From the NCBI GenBank assembly GCA_965238045.1, contig CBDEGU010000011.1, forward strand, positions 434,001-498,000: a stretch of 64,000 nt of DNA. Reading direction: 5' to 3'. Shown here piece by piece: positions 44,076-53,724 of this stretch (positions are counted from its first letter, which is position 1; every line of letters starts with the position of its first letter). The notes under the pieces were generated by a model, which saw only the letters and a program-made list of their open reading frames with translations, was not told the origin of the DNA and made no database searches. Both the position numbers and the translations under genes were made by a program. This DNA is from CBDEGU01 sp965238045. Its GTDB lineage: Bacteria; Acidobacteriota; Terriglobia; Bryobacterales; UBA6623.

Positions 44076-44200
44076 GGTCTCTCCGTTGCTCTCTACTGTA
44101 CATGATAGCATCGTGAGTGATAATATGTGAAAATATGGATTTGGATGAATGCGGCACGGCGTTGACCCTACGATGGACCTTGGAGGTCTCCAGTAACCCC

Positions 44201-44228
44201 ATGGATGATTACAGATGGATGATTATAG
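44201..44228 (+). repeat. 14-bp tandem duplication of the dinD start region
   Basis: ATGGATGATTACAG is followed directly by ATGGATGATTATAG. The first ATG (44201) is out of frame with dinD and opens a 15-codon peptide; the second (44215) starts the gene. GGAGGT at 44182-44187 is placed 13 bases from the first but 27 from the second. Confidence 0.9.
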
Positions 44229-45030
44229 CATTTTTTTCAGTCGTTTAGAAGGATTGGGGAAATCCACATCCCGAGGTGTTGAATACTGGCTCGGGCGTGA
44301 GCTACAGGATTTCTTTGAATATTCCTCTTGGGAGCGCTTCGACAGTGTTGCCGAGAGAGCGAAAGCGGCATGTGATAAGTCCGCTCAGAACCCATCACAC
44401 CATTTTCACAGGTATGTGAAAATGGTCCAGATCGGCAGTACCGCCAAACGCGAGATAGCTGACTGGTACTTGACTCGGTACGCCTGCTATCTGGTCGCGA
44501 TGAACGGCGATCCGTCGAAGCCCGAGATCGCTTGCGCGCAGACCTACTTCGCCCTCCAAACTCGGCGGCAAGAGATTGGACAACAGACCGCAAAGCTTGA
44601 CCAGAGACTTGCCCTGCGGGACCGGATGCAGGACGCCAACAAGGCCCTTTCTTCAGCGGCCCAGGGTGCGGGCGTGAAGAAATTCGCCGTGTTTCATGAT
44701 GCTGGTTACAAGGGCCTGTACGACGGTCTGGGCCAAGCCGACATAAAAGAACTCAAAGGAATCAGCCCCAAGGAACCGATTCTGGATCGCATGGGCAGTT
44801 CGGAATTAGCCGCGAACTATTTTCGGGCAACGCAAGCCGAAGAGAAGATCCTGCGAGATAACGTACAGGGAGAAGAAAGCGCAATCGATACGCATCGGGA
44901 CGTAGGGACTGAGGTGAGAGAGGCCATCAGAAGAATCGGGGGCGTCATGCCTGAGAGCCTTCCGGCGGAACCCTCGATCAAGAAGCTCGAGCGGCGCCGG
45001 AAGAAGCTCTTGAAATCTCCTGACGAATGA
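44215..45030 (+). CDS. dinD: DinD-like protein (DNA damage-inducible protein D)
   Basis: A 271-aa protein with the length and layout of E. coli DinD (274 aa). The N-terminal Bro-N-like part reads GVEYWLGRELQDFFEYSSWE and FDSVAERAKAACDKS. The conserved middle is DWYLTRYACYLVAMNGDPSK followed by IACAQTYFALQTRRQEI. The C-terminal half contains VFHDAGYKGLYDGLGQADIK and GISPKEPILDRMGSSELAAN. In E. coli DinD is SOS-induced and inhibits RecA strand exchange. The ATG at 44215 is a duplicated start placed far from its Shine-Dalgarno. Lower GC than its neighbours suggests transfer. No recognisable LexA box was found upstream. Confidence 0.85.
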   Translation: MDDYSIFFSRLEGLGKSTSRGVEYWLGRELQDFFEYSSWERFDSVAERAKAACDKSAQNPSHHFHRYVKMVQIGSTAKREIADWYLTRYACYLVAMNGDPSKPEIACAQTYFALQTRRQEIGQQTAKLDQRLALRDRMQDANKALSSAAQGAGVKKFAVFHDAGYKGLYDGLGQADIKELKGISPKEPILDRMGSSELAANYFRATQAEEKILRDNVQGEESAIDTHRDVGTEVREAIRRIGGVMPESLPAEPSIKKLERRRKKLLKSPDE

Positions 45031-45144
45031 GCAAGAAGATATCTCGAAACTCGGCCGACGATCCGCGGACCGCGTTCCCAGCACAGGTTATTGGCGTCTG
45101 ATCGATTGAGTAACGCAGGCCGCACTGCGACTCGGGCCAATCCT

Positions 45145-45324
45145 AGCCCGCATTTCTCACCACCTGACGACCAAAGGACATGACAGGCCCGCCATTACTT
45201 CGTTGCGCTTGCTCGCCGTGCTCAACGTACTGTCAAGTACGCCTGCGCTCGTCAAGCGGCGCGCGCCTCGTACTGACTGGTCTCTCACGCGCTTCGCTTC
45301 GCCACGTGGTGAGAAAAGCGGGCT
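45145..45324 (+). repeat. 180-bp palindromic dispersed element, copy 3
   Basis: Located 114 bases after dinD. It starts AGCCCGC and ends GCGGGCT, and both ends are bounded by TA. The inner arms AGGCCCG and CGTAC/GTACG are present. Compared with copy 1 the CGGGCCT arm is changed to TGGTCT, so one internal stem is weakened here. Confidence 0.88.
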
Positions 45325-45388
45325 AGCCCGGCAGCGAGGATAATTCTGGAACCTGGCGCCGACTTACAAGAACGTTCTTGGCCGCTAG

Positions 45389-46246
45389 CTAGCCGACGAG
45401 GCGGTAGCCCTTTCCGTGGTCGGAAAGGATGATTTCTGGAGTCGCTGGATCACGCTCGATCTTGCGGCGCAATCGCAGAATGTGATGGTCCACCACGCGG
45501 CTGGCCGCCGAGATTTCACCGTTCCAGACTTCCTCTACGATCTGCTGGCGGGTCACCACGCGGCCGCGATTGCTGATGAGCAGCCGCAGAACATCAAACA
45601 ACCGCGTCGTCAGTTTAATGGGCTTGCCATCGCGGCTCACACGCTGCCTCTGAAGATCCACTTCAAGGTCGGTGACACGGCAGGACGACGACGATGTCGC
45701 CGCCGCCGAGTGTTTGCCCCGGCGCAAATGCGCCCGTACCCTGGCAAGAAACTCACGCACGCGAACGGGCTTCTTGATGAAATCATCGGCGCCGACTTCG
45801 AGCGCCACGACGACATCCGCTTCTTCGGTCCGGCCCGAGAGTACGATAATCGGCGTGTCCTTGCCCAGCCAGCGGATCCCCCGACAAACATCCAGGCCAT
45901 CGCCGTCGGGAAGGCGCAGATCCAGAATGACCAGGTCGGGCGTCTCGGTGCGGATCGTCTGCAGCGCCTGGTCGACGCGAGTCGCCCCAATGGGCTCGTA
46001 GCCGCCCGTACGCAGAATCTCGCTCAGAGTTTCCAGCAGCGCCACGTCGTCTTCGACCACCAGCACCTTGGGAGGGGCCTCGCCGGTGTCCGCGGTCTGC
46101 CGCGACTGCCAGCCTTCCAGCGTCCGCGAGCCACCCCGGCTGTCCAAACCCGTGCCGCCTTGGTCTACAAACTCTGCTTCCCCGGCGCCAGTGCTAACAC
46201 CAGCCGAGGCGGAACGTGAATTGGAACCCTCAGCTATCCGATTCAT
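45389..46246 (-). CDS. Orphan OmpR/PhoB-family response regulator
   Basis: A 285-aa protein. A 60-residue Ser/Gly-rich N-terminal tail precedes the receiver domain: PKVLVVEDDVALLETLSEIL (acidic pair), PDLVILDLRLPDGDGLDVCR (phospho-acceptor Asp), PIIVLSGRTEEADVV and DDFIKKPVRVREFLARVRAH (conserved Lys). The winged-helix DNA-binding domain follows: KLTTRLFDVLRLLISNRGRV, then TRQQIVEEVWNG and VVDHHILRLRRKIERDP. No histidine kinase gene is adjacent, so its partner is elsewhere. Upstream lie repeated ACTAGT palindromes that may be its own operators. The N-terminal tail is unusual; a start nearer the receiver domain is possible. Confidence 0.9.
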   Translation of the reverse strand: MNRIAEGSNSRSASAGVSTGAGEAEFVDQGGTGLDSRGGSRTLEGWQSRQTADTGEAPPKVLVVEDDVALLETLSEILRTGGYEPIGATRVDQALQTIRTETPDLVILDLRLPDGDGLDVCRGIRWLGKDTPIIVLSGRTEEADVVVALEVGADDFIKKPVRVREFLARVRAHLRRGKHSAAATSSSSCRVTDLEVDLQRQRVSRDGKPIKLTTRLFDVLRLLISNRGRVVTRQQIVEEVWNGEISAASRVVDHHILRLRRKIERDPATPEIILSDHGKGYRLVG

Positions 46247-46370
46247 CTAGACCTCTGTATCCTATCTGGATACGGACCACTTTCCTTCCTCGTCTGATGC
46301 CTCACAGGTTCTACCGTCTCCAGATGACAACATCTCGAAACAACGTTTCGATGGCACCAATGTAGACCCT

Positions 46371-46421
46371 ACTAGTATAACCCATGTCGTGGCATAATAC
46401 TACTAGTCGTTTAGTACTAGT
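46371..46421 (-). promoter_or_regulatory. Cluster of ACTAGT/TTAGTACTAG palindromes upstream of the response regulator
   Basis: ACTAGT occurs three times (46371, 46402, 46416) in 51 bases, the last embedded in TTAGTACTAGTA. The region is AT-rich and lies 125-175 bp upstream of the response regulator start. The same TTAGTACTA core occurs at 12065. Autoregulation is an inference. Confidence 0.4.
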
Positions 46422-46743
46422 ACCTTAAGTCGGTCGGCCTCCCATGAGGCCGAGATCGAACTAGCTCGAAGTCCGGGCAGCAAACCAGAGAGAATTCGCC
46501 TCACGACGATCCAATTTATGATAGTAACCTATTGATTACAAATAACATGCTGATGCAATTCAGGTCTCTTTCCGATGCCTCCCCGTCGCAGTCCCCGGCT
46601 TCCTGTGATTCACGCTGTCGTCTGGACGAAGTGCGTCGAAGACGTATGACTCTGCATATACGCCCGGCCTCGCGGGCGAAGCCGCGCACGGGATGCGGAC
46701 CGCGCTCCAGCAGCGAGGCTTACCCTGTCAAGATGTAGGCATG
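46422..46743. other. Non-coding stretch, no feature recognised
   Basis: Short ORFs here lack protein-like composition. Nothing else is seen between the palindrome cluster and copy 4 of the dispersed element. Confidence 0.5.
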
Positions 46744-46924
46744 AGCCCGCATTTCTGACCACTCTGACAATCGAAGCACGCGATAGGCCCGCCAATCCTT
46801 CGTTGCGCTTGCTCTCCGCGCTCAGCGTACGATCAAGTACGCCTGCGCGCGTCAAGCGGCGCGCGCCTCGTAGTGACGGGCCTCTCACGCACTTCGCCTC
46901 GCCACGTGATGAGAAAAGCGGGCT
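46744..46924 (+). repeat. 180-bp palindromic dispersed element, copy 4
   Basis: The most diverged plus-strand copy: the left arm reads AGCCCGCATTTCTGACCAC and the right ends GATGAGAAAAGCGGGCT. The central hairpin is CGTAC-GATCAA-GTACG. It is 181 bp long and ends 46 bases before the hpt start. Confidence 0.88.
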
Positions 46925-46970
46925 GGCCAAAATGTGACCAGTGGTCCCGCCGCGACCGCCGACAAACCCA

Positions 46971-47549
46971 ATGACTGGACAGACGCTGCCGATCCTAATC
47001 TCCCAGAAGCGCATCCGCGACCGCGTGGCCGAAATGGCCCGGGCCGTGGAAGAAGATCTTGGTCCGCCACGGGAAGACGGCGCCCCGCCGCGCATGGTCG
47101 TCGTTCTCAAGGGTGCGTTTTTTTTTGCCGCGGATCTGGCGCGCGAGATTCGCCGGGATTTGTCGATCGGCTTCATCCATGCCGGCAGCTATGGCGGCTC
47201 CACCGAGAGTTCCGGACGCGTGCTCCTAAGCAAGGATCTCGATCATGACATCGAGGGCGTTGACGTGCTGCTGGTCGAGGACATCGTCGATACCGGGCGC
47301 ACGGTGCGGACCATTTGCGAGAGGCTCCGTCGGAGAGAGCCGCGATCCCTGCGTGTGGCGACGCTGCTCAGCAAGCCGAGTCGGCGGGTCGAGCAAGTCG
47401 AGTTGAGCTACACCGGTTTTGAGATTCCAGATTGCTTCGTGGTCGGTTACGGCCTAGACCATGCCGGGCGGTATCGCAACCTCGCCGACATCCGGGTTCT
47501 GGAGCCTTCCGGCGCCGGAGATCCGGTCCAACCCCAACGGAGCGGCTGA
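46971..47549 (+). CDS. hpt: Hypoxanthine phosphoribosyltransferase
   Basis: Hpt salvages hypoxanthine and guanine to IMP and GMP using PRPP. The 192-aa product from ATG 46971 contains the purine PRTase motifs: ILISQKRIRDRVAEMARAVE at the N-terminus, MVVVLKGAFFFAADLAREI, the PRPP loop VDVLLVEDIVDTGRTVRTIC, and VELSYTGFEIPDCFVVGYGL. The family usually ends with YRNLADIRVL, as here. Hpt is often next to tilS and ftsH, but here it is solo, just downstream of a palindromic element. A GTG 30 bases upstream is in frame but less likely. Confidence 0.93.
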   Translation: MTGQTLPILISQKRIRDRVAEMARAVEEDLGPPREDGAPPRMVVVLKGAFFFAADLAREIRRDLSIGFIHAGSYGGSTESSGRVLLSKDLDHDIEGVDVLLVEDIVDTGRTVRTICERLRRREPRSLRVATLLSKPSRRVEQVELSYTGFEIPDCFVVGYGLDHAGRYRNLADIRVLEPSGAGDPVQPQRSG

Positions 47550-47635
47550 CCCGCAGTCCCCAGCCGCCCCGGCCGACGGGAAAGACCCGGCTTCGCGTCT
47601 CGACGGAATTCCTCCCGCCGGAGTACACTGTATGC

Positions 47636-49129
<1,494 letters not shown>

Positions 49130-49286
49130 TTGCCAGCAGCACGGCGTGAAGGCGGCGTGGTGCGCGGTGGCCGAAGCCTGGCGGTTCGCCCCGGCCGCAA
49201 AAACTGGCTTGCGATCCGCGGCCGGCGGCCCGGCGCCCAGTCCGCGAGGCGCTCTCGCATGGTCTCGTTCTCACAGTGCTGGGCCG

Positions 49287-49313
49287 TTGCCTTTTCTCGG
49301 ACCCGTCTAGAAT
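49287..49313 (+). promoter_or_regulatory. Possible sigma-70-type promoter for the cyclophilin gene
   Basis: TTGCCT (49287-49292) and TAGAAT (49308-49313) have a 15-base spacer, shorter than ideal. The rest of the 297-base gap (49130-49426) holds no credible gene. Confidence 0.25.
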
Positions 49314-49426
49314 GGTAGAATTACTGCGGAGAGTCGTAAGGCAGAGAAACACTCGCCGATGCGCACGGTTCTGGGCAGGTGGTTCTTGCCTTCGTCTTTA
49401 GGAAACGCCTAGCGAAGGAGTCGATC

Positions 49427-50077
49427 ATGAAATCGATCTGGAAAGTGTCTTGGTTTGTTTTGCTGGCTGTCGTCTTGAGTTCGTTCGGATGCGGCTCCGC
49501 GCCGGAAACGAAAGCCGAGCCAGAAGCCGTCGTCGAGAAGAAAGAAGAGGTTCCCGAGCCATTGACCGGGACACCCGTCGTCGTGATGAAGACGACCAAG
49601 GGTACGGTCAGGATGGAACTCTACCCCGAGAAAGCCCAGGAGACCGTGGTGAACTTTCTCAGGTACGTGGACGCCAAGTTCTATGACCACACGATTTTTC
49701 ACCTCGTCATTCGGAGGGCCATGGTACAGGGTGGAGGCTATACCTGGGCCGCTGCCGGCATGAAGCGAAAACACACGCGCGGAGGGATCAAGAATGAATC
49801 CCAGAACGGCCTGAAGAATGTGAAGGGTTCCGTCGCCATGTTCCGAGGTGAGACCCCTGACTCAGCGACCTCGCAGTTCTTCGTTAATTTGAGGAACAAT
49901 TCCAAACTGGATGCCGACAACCGCGACGATGGCTTCGGCTACTGTGTGTTCGGGAAAGTGATCGAGGGCATGAAGGTCATGGAAGCGATCGGCAAGATGG
50001 AGACCCACGAAGTCCGCGGACAGAAGAACGTTCCCACCGTCCCGATATTCATCAGCAGGATTCGGCGGGAGGGTTGA
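49427..50077 (+). CDS. Cyclophilin-type peptidyl-prolyl isomerase, lipoprotein
   Basis: From ATG 49427, 7 bases after GAAGGAG, the 216-aa protein has a lipoprotein signal (WKVSWFVLLAVVLSSFGCGS) with the acylated cysteine in SSFGC. A short Glu/Lys/Pro linker leads to a cyclophilin domain: VVVMKTTKGTVRMELYPEKA, FYDHTIFHLVIRRAMVQGGG (usual F-H-R-V-I; here F-H-L-V-I-R), SVAMFRGETPDSATSQFFVN and GYCVFGKVIEGMKVMEAIGK. It would assist folding of exported proteins at the periplasmic membrane face. The arginine equivalent to human Arg55 is shifted by two positions, so activity may be reduced. Confidence 0.88.
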   Translation: MKSIWKVSWFVLLAVVLSSFGCGSAPETKAEPEAVVEKKEEVPEPLTGTPVVVMKTTKGTVRMELYPEKAQETVVNFLRYVDAKFYDHTIFHLVIRRAMVQGGGYTWAAAGMKRKHTRGGIKNESQNGLKNVKGSVAMFRGETPDSATSQFFVNLRNNSKLDADNRDDGFGYCVFGKVIEGMKVMEAIGKMETHEVRGQKNVPTVPIFISRIRREG

Positions 50078-50137
50078 GGGCGGCGGCGGGGAACCCGGTC
50101 CCCGCGCCTTGCTGTTCACGCCGCGTGAGGTTGGAAG

Positions 50138-51700
50138 ATGTCTGAAAGATTGCTCGACCGCCGGTCTTTTCTCGCGGCCGGACTGGCGGCTCCCTTGCTC
50201 GGTGTCTCGAACGGCTGCGGGCTCGGGGAACCAAGTTTTTCGGCTAACCCGTTCACCCTGGGCATCGCCTCGGGCGATCCCGCCCCGGATGGCGTCGTCC
50301 TGTGGACCCGCCTGGCGCCCGATCCGCTCCACGGCGGCGGCCTGCCGCCCGATGAGTCCTACCAGGTGCACTGGCGCATCGCCTCGGACTCGAACATGCT
50401 CCAGGTCGTCCAGCAAGGCACGGTGGCCGCGGTTCCCGAATGGGGGCACTCGGTCCATGTCGAGGTTAGCGGTCTTGAACCGGGCCGCTGGTACTGGTAT
50501 CAGTTTCGGGCCGGATCGGAAGAGAGCCCGCGAGGCCGTACCCGCACGGCCGAGGGTGCCGGCGCCTCGCTCCAGAAACTCCGTTTCGCCGTGGCCTCCT
50601 ACCAGCATTACGAACACGGCTACTTCACTGCCTACCGGCACATGGCGTCCGAGGATCTTGAACTGGTGGTTCACCTCGGGGACTACATCTATGAGGACGC
50701 CGGCAAAGAGGACAACGGAGAAGAGGGCCGGACTCGCAGGCATTTCGGTGGCGAAATCAAGTCCTTGGCCGCCTACCGCAACCGCTACGCGCTGTATAAG
50801 TCCGACCCCGATCTTCAGGCCGCCCACGCCGCCTTCCCATGGACCCTCACCTGGGATGATCACGAATTCGACAACAACTACGCCTCGGGCATCCCCGAGG
50901 GAAAAGCACCCGCCCCCAGGGACGCATTCTTGGCACGCCGCGCGGTGGCCTACCACGCCTATTACGAGCACATGCCGCTGCGACGCTCGGCGATGCCCAG
51001 CGGCCCGCGGATGCAACTCTATCGCAGCCTGAGCTACGGCGATCTGGCGCGGTTCAGCGTGCTCGACACGCGCCAGTACCGCTCGGATCAACCCTGCGGC
51101 GATCGCAACAAGCCGCTCTGCGAGGGGGTCTTCGACCCGGCCGCGACGATGCTCGGAAGCGAGCAGGAGGACTGGCTGGGCACCCAGCTCAGAGGTTCGG
51201 GCGCCCGCTGGAATCTGCTTGCCCAGCAGGTTATGATGGGCCGGGTCGATCACCTGCCCGGACCCGAGAAATTATTTAGCATGGATCAGTGGAGCGGATA
51301 CGAGGCGCCGCGAAAGCGGTTACTCGCCAGCCTGCGCGAAGGCGCCGCCGCCAACCCGGTGGTTCTCACCGGCGACATTCATGCCAATTGGGTGAACGAC
51401 CTGAAAGTGGATTTCGACGATCCCAAATCCACCGCCGTCGCAACCGAATTCGTGGGCACATCGATTACTTCCGGCGGAGATGGGTCCGATGTACGTGAGG
51501 AGACCGAGGGCGTACTGCGCGAAAATCCGTTCGTGAAATTCTTCAACAACCAGAGAGGCTACATCCGCTGCGCGCTCACGCCAGAACTCTGCCAGGCCGA
51601 CTACCAGGTGATGGACTTCGTCGAGAAGCCGGGCGGGACCATCTCGACGCGCGCCTCGTTTGTGGTGGAAGACGGGCGCCCCGGCGCCCTTCGTGCGTAG
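50138..51700 (+). CDS. phoD: PhoD-type alkaline phosphatase/phosphodiesterase, Tat-exported
   Basis: A 520-aa protein with a twin-arginine signal (DRRSFLAAGLAAPLLGVSNG). The PhoD N-terminal Ig-like domain is clear: NPFTLGIASGDPAPDGVVLW, TRLAPDPLHGGG and GLEPGRWYWYQFRAG. The metallophosphatase core reads VVHLGDYIYEDAG, FPWTLTWDDHEFDNNYASGI, SVLDTRQYRSDQPCG and PVVLTGDIHANWVNDLKVD. PhoD enzymes release phosphate from esters and teichoic-type polymers in the periplasm, with Ca and Fe. All metal-ligand motifs seem intact. The gene stands alone; a 13-bp tandem repeat spans its stop codon. Confidence 0.92.
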   Translation: MSERLLDRRSFLAAGLAAPLLGVSNGCGLGEPSFSANPFTLGIASGDPAPDGVVLWTRLAPDPLHGGGLPPDESYQVHWRIASDSNMLQVVQQGTVAAVPEWGHSVHVEVSGLEPGRWYWYQFRAGSEESPRGRTRTAEGAGASLQKLRFAVASYQHYEHGYFTAYRHMASEDLELVVHLGDYIYEDAGKEDNGEEGRTRRHFGGEIKSLAAYRNRYALYKSDPDLQAAHAAFPWTLTWDDHEFDNNYASGIPEGKAPAPRDAFLARRAVAYHAYYEHMPLRRSAMPSGPRMQLYRSLSYGDLARFSVLDTRQYRSDQPCGDRNKPLCEGVFDPAATMLGSEQEDWLGTQLRGSGARWNLLAQQVMMGRVDHLPGPEKLFSMDQWSGYEAPRKRLLASLREGAAANPVVLTGDIHANWVNDLKVDFDDPKSTAVATEFVGTSITSGGDGSDVREETEGVLRENPFVKFFNNQRGYIRCALTPELCQADYQVMDFVEKPGGTISTRASFVVEDGRPGALRA

Positions 51701-51733
51701 GGTGCTGGCGTAGGGTGCCTGCGTTGCGTGCCC
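51695..51733 (+). repeat. 13-bp tandem repeat across the phoD stop
   Basis: GCGTAGGGTGCTG, GCGTAGGGTGCCT and GCGTTGCGTGCCC lie end to end. The phoD stop TAG is in the first unit. The following 200 bases (to 51931) hold nothing recognisable. Confidence 0.65.
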
Positions 51734-51931
51734 GCTTGGCTCGAATCCTCATCTATCCGTACTCCGCTCCCTTCCTCCGCCGACGCAACGCCATCGATCG
51801 CCGGATTCTGCCCTCAGCGGACATCAGCAACTGCCGGTTGCGGTCTGGGGCCGAGGTCCGCGACGGAACCACCCCGGCCAGCTCTCATGCGCACCGTCGG
51901 CAAAAGCCAGCCGCGTTCGGCGCGGCCGCCC

Positions 51932-52198
51932 TCAAGCCGCGATGTTCTTCACCCGTTTGGCCACGGTTTGGGCAGTGTCGTCAACCCATTCCTTACCTTT
52001 TTCGTAGATCTTCTCGCCGTCGGCGGTAAGCTGCTTGCTCGTTTTGGCTAGATACTTGCGACCTTCCTTGCTCTTCTTGCGGATCATCCTGCGTGTGACG
52101 CTGCCCTTTCGCGGGGCCAGAACCAGAGCGCCCGCTACGCCCATCGTGACACCGGTCAGAAACCAGCAGAATCCCTTGGCTACACTTTGCGTTGACAT
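51932..52198 (-). CDS. YtxH-like small membrane protein
   Basis: An 88-aa protein with one N-terminal membrane segment (GFCWFLTGVTMGVAGALVLA) followed by the YtxH-type motif APRKGSVTRRMIRKKSKEGR and a lysine-rich amphipathic helix ending TAQTVAKRVKNIAA. YtxH proteins are general-stress membrane proteins of unknown mechanism. AGGAGAGA lies a few bases upstream of the ATG. It is monocistronic. The 245 bases upstream of it (to 52443) contain CCCATCACCGCC-type short repeats but no gene. Confidence 0.78.
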   Translation of the reverse strand: MSTQSVAKGFCWFLTGVTMGVAGALVLAPRKGSVTRRMIRKKSKEGRKYLAKTSKQLTADGEKIYEKGKEWVDDTAQTVAKRVKNIAA

Positions 52199-52443
52199 AT
52201 GATCTCTCTCCTTGCTGGCGACTCTCTTACACCAGATCGGCCAGACGAGGCCTCCTATGAGTTAGACCGCTCCAAAGGTCGATCGTGTTTCAAGTTTTCT
52301 GGGCCGGGTCGTTCTCGTCGCGCCCTGCCCATCACCGCCTGCCCCATCACCGCCAGTCGCGTCACCGGCAGTCCCCATCCAGCCCAGACCGCCGAAATCC
52401 CCCCCGGCACTGCCTTCGAGGCGGCTCGCCGAATGCGCGTCCG

Positions 52444-53655
52444 TCAGCCTGGGCTGCCGTTCGAGACGCCCGCCCGCCGAAGCCAGCGCTCTGTTTGCTC
52501 TCGCAGACGCCGGTAAAAGCCGTCTCGGCGATCACGCAGCAAGGTCTCCTCGTATCGTCCGGCCTCCTCCAAATTTCGCGCCGACATCGCGGCCAGGCGT
52601 GCCGGACTCGCCGCCAACTCGGCGATCTTGTCGGCGATCGCCCCGGCGTCGCCGCTAGGAAACAGATCCTCGCCGGGGAGTAATTCGGGGATGCCTCCGA
52701 CGCTGGATCCGATCGCGGGCAGGCCGCGGGCCATCGCTTCAATCATCGCCCGCGGCAGCCCCTCGGCGCGCGAGGGCAGCACGAAGAGGTCCGCCGAGTC
52801 CAGTGCCGCGCGAATCGCCTCTCCAGAGGGCAACTGTCCCAGGAACTCCGTGCGGTTGGCGATGCCCGCCCGCGCGGCCCTCTCGCTGAGGGTGCTCTGA
52901 TATCTCCCGCCCCCGGCGATGCGCAGCCGAAGGTCCAGACCTTTTGCAACCAGCGCCGCCACAGCATCGATCAGCAGGTCGGCGCCCTTATAAAGATATT
53001 GCAGCGAACCGACCGTGATGATCCTCAACGGCGTGCTAAAGGATTCGGCTGCTCGCGGCGCCGCGGCGAACCCAGCCGCGGGCAATTCGACGCTCGAGTA
53101 GTGGGTCGCGTACGCTCCGGCGGCGGGAGGATAACGCCGCTGCAGAGTCTCGGCCGTGACGTAGGCGCTCACCGCCGCCCCCGCGCATTGCTGCCTCAGC
53201 CGATGGCGAAACCAGTAACGAAACAACGGACGCAACGGGTGACGCACCGACCCCGGCGCATAGGAATGAAACGGATCGCCCACCACCTCGACGCCGAACG
53301 GCTGACCGCGCCGGCGCAGGCTTGCTTCGATGCACGTCGACACCTGGGAGGGAACACGTAAGATCACCGCGTCGCCCCAGCCAAGCGAGGTCCGCGCCCG
53401 CACCCTCCGCGCTCGCGTCAAATATTGCCACGCGCCAACGTAATAGGGCAGGTCCGAGAACGTCACGCCCGGCCCCGAAGCAGGCTTCCATTTTTCCGAG
53501 GGATGGCCGCTCCCCCCAACCCGCGCGACGACTCTGACCTGGTCGAAAACCCGCAGATACCGCTCAAAGAACGTAAACGGCATCGGACCATCGGTCCACA
53601 CCGTGCCGTCGGGCGTTCGGTGGTAGCGCTGGTCCAAAAATACGGCGAGATTCAT
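52444..53655 (-). CDS. Family 4 glycosyltransferase
   Basis: A 403-aa GT-B enzyme. The N-terminal half holds the acceptor side (WTDGPMPFTFFERYLRVFDQ and VILRVPSQVSTCIEASLRRR). The C-terminal half shows the nucleotide-sugar site: PLRIITVGSLQYLYKGADLL, RIAGGGRYQSTLSERAARAG and the E-x7-E motif in FVLPSRAEGLPRAMIEAMAR. GT4 enzymes build exopolysaccharide and glycolipid chains. It lies alone, away from the operon at 30-36 kb, and is transcribed toward the YtxH-like gene. Donor and acceptor cannot be named. Confidence 0.88.
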   Translation of the reverse strand: MNLAVFLDQRYHRTPDGTVWTDGPMPFTFFERYLRVFDQVRVVARVGGSGHPSEKWKPASGPGVTFSDLPYYVGAWQYLTRARRVRARTSLGWGDAVILRVPSQVSTCIEASLRRRGQPFGVEVVGDPFHSYAPGSVRHPLRPLFRYWFRHRLRQQCAGAAVSAYVTAETLQRRYPPAAGAYATHYSSVELPAAGFAAAPRAAESFSTPLRIITVGSLQYLYKGADLLIDAVAALVAKGLDLRLRIAGGGRYQSTLSERAARAGIANRTEFLGQLPSGEAIRAALDSADLFVLPSRAEGLPRAMIEAMARGLPAIGSSVGGIPELLPGEDLFPSGDAGAIADKIAELAASPARLAAMSARNLEEAGRYEETLLRDRRDGFYRRLREQTERWLRRAGVSNGSPG

Positions 53656-53724
53656 GACGCGGCGGACTGGTCATAAATCGGCTCTGCCAGCGCCGGTCTT
53701 TATGACGGCCCGGGGAAGGAACGC

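Noticed and set aside
44076..44200. LexA box upstream of the DinD-like gene
   Set aside because: TGTACA and AT-rich stretches are present, but none matches the known E. coli, Bacillus or alphaproteobacterial LexA consensus.
46532..46738. 68-codon plus-strand ORF between the response regulator and hpt
   Set aside because: Arg/Ser-rich, no ribosome site, and not protein-like in composition.
49862..51253. 463-codon open frame on the minus strand
   Set aside because: Antisense to phoD, whose motifs are complete on the plus strand.
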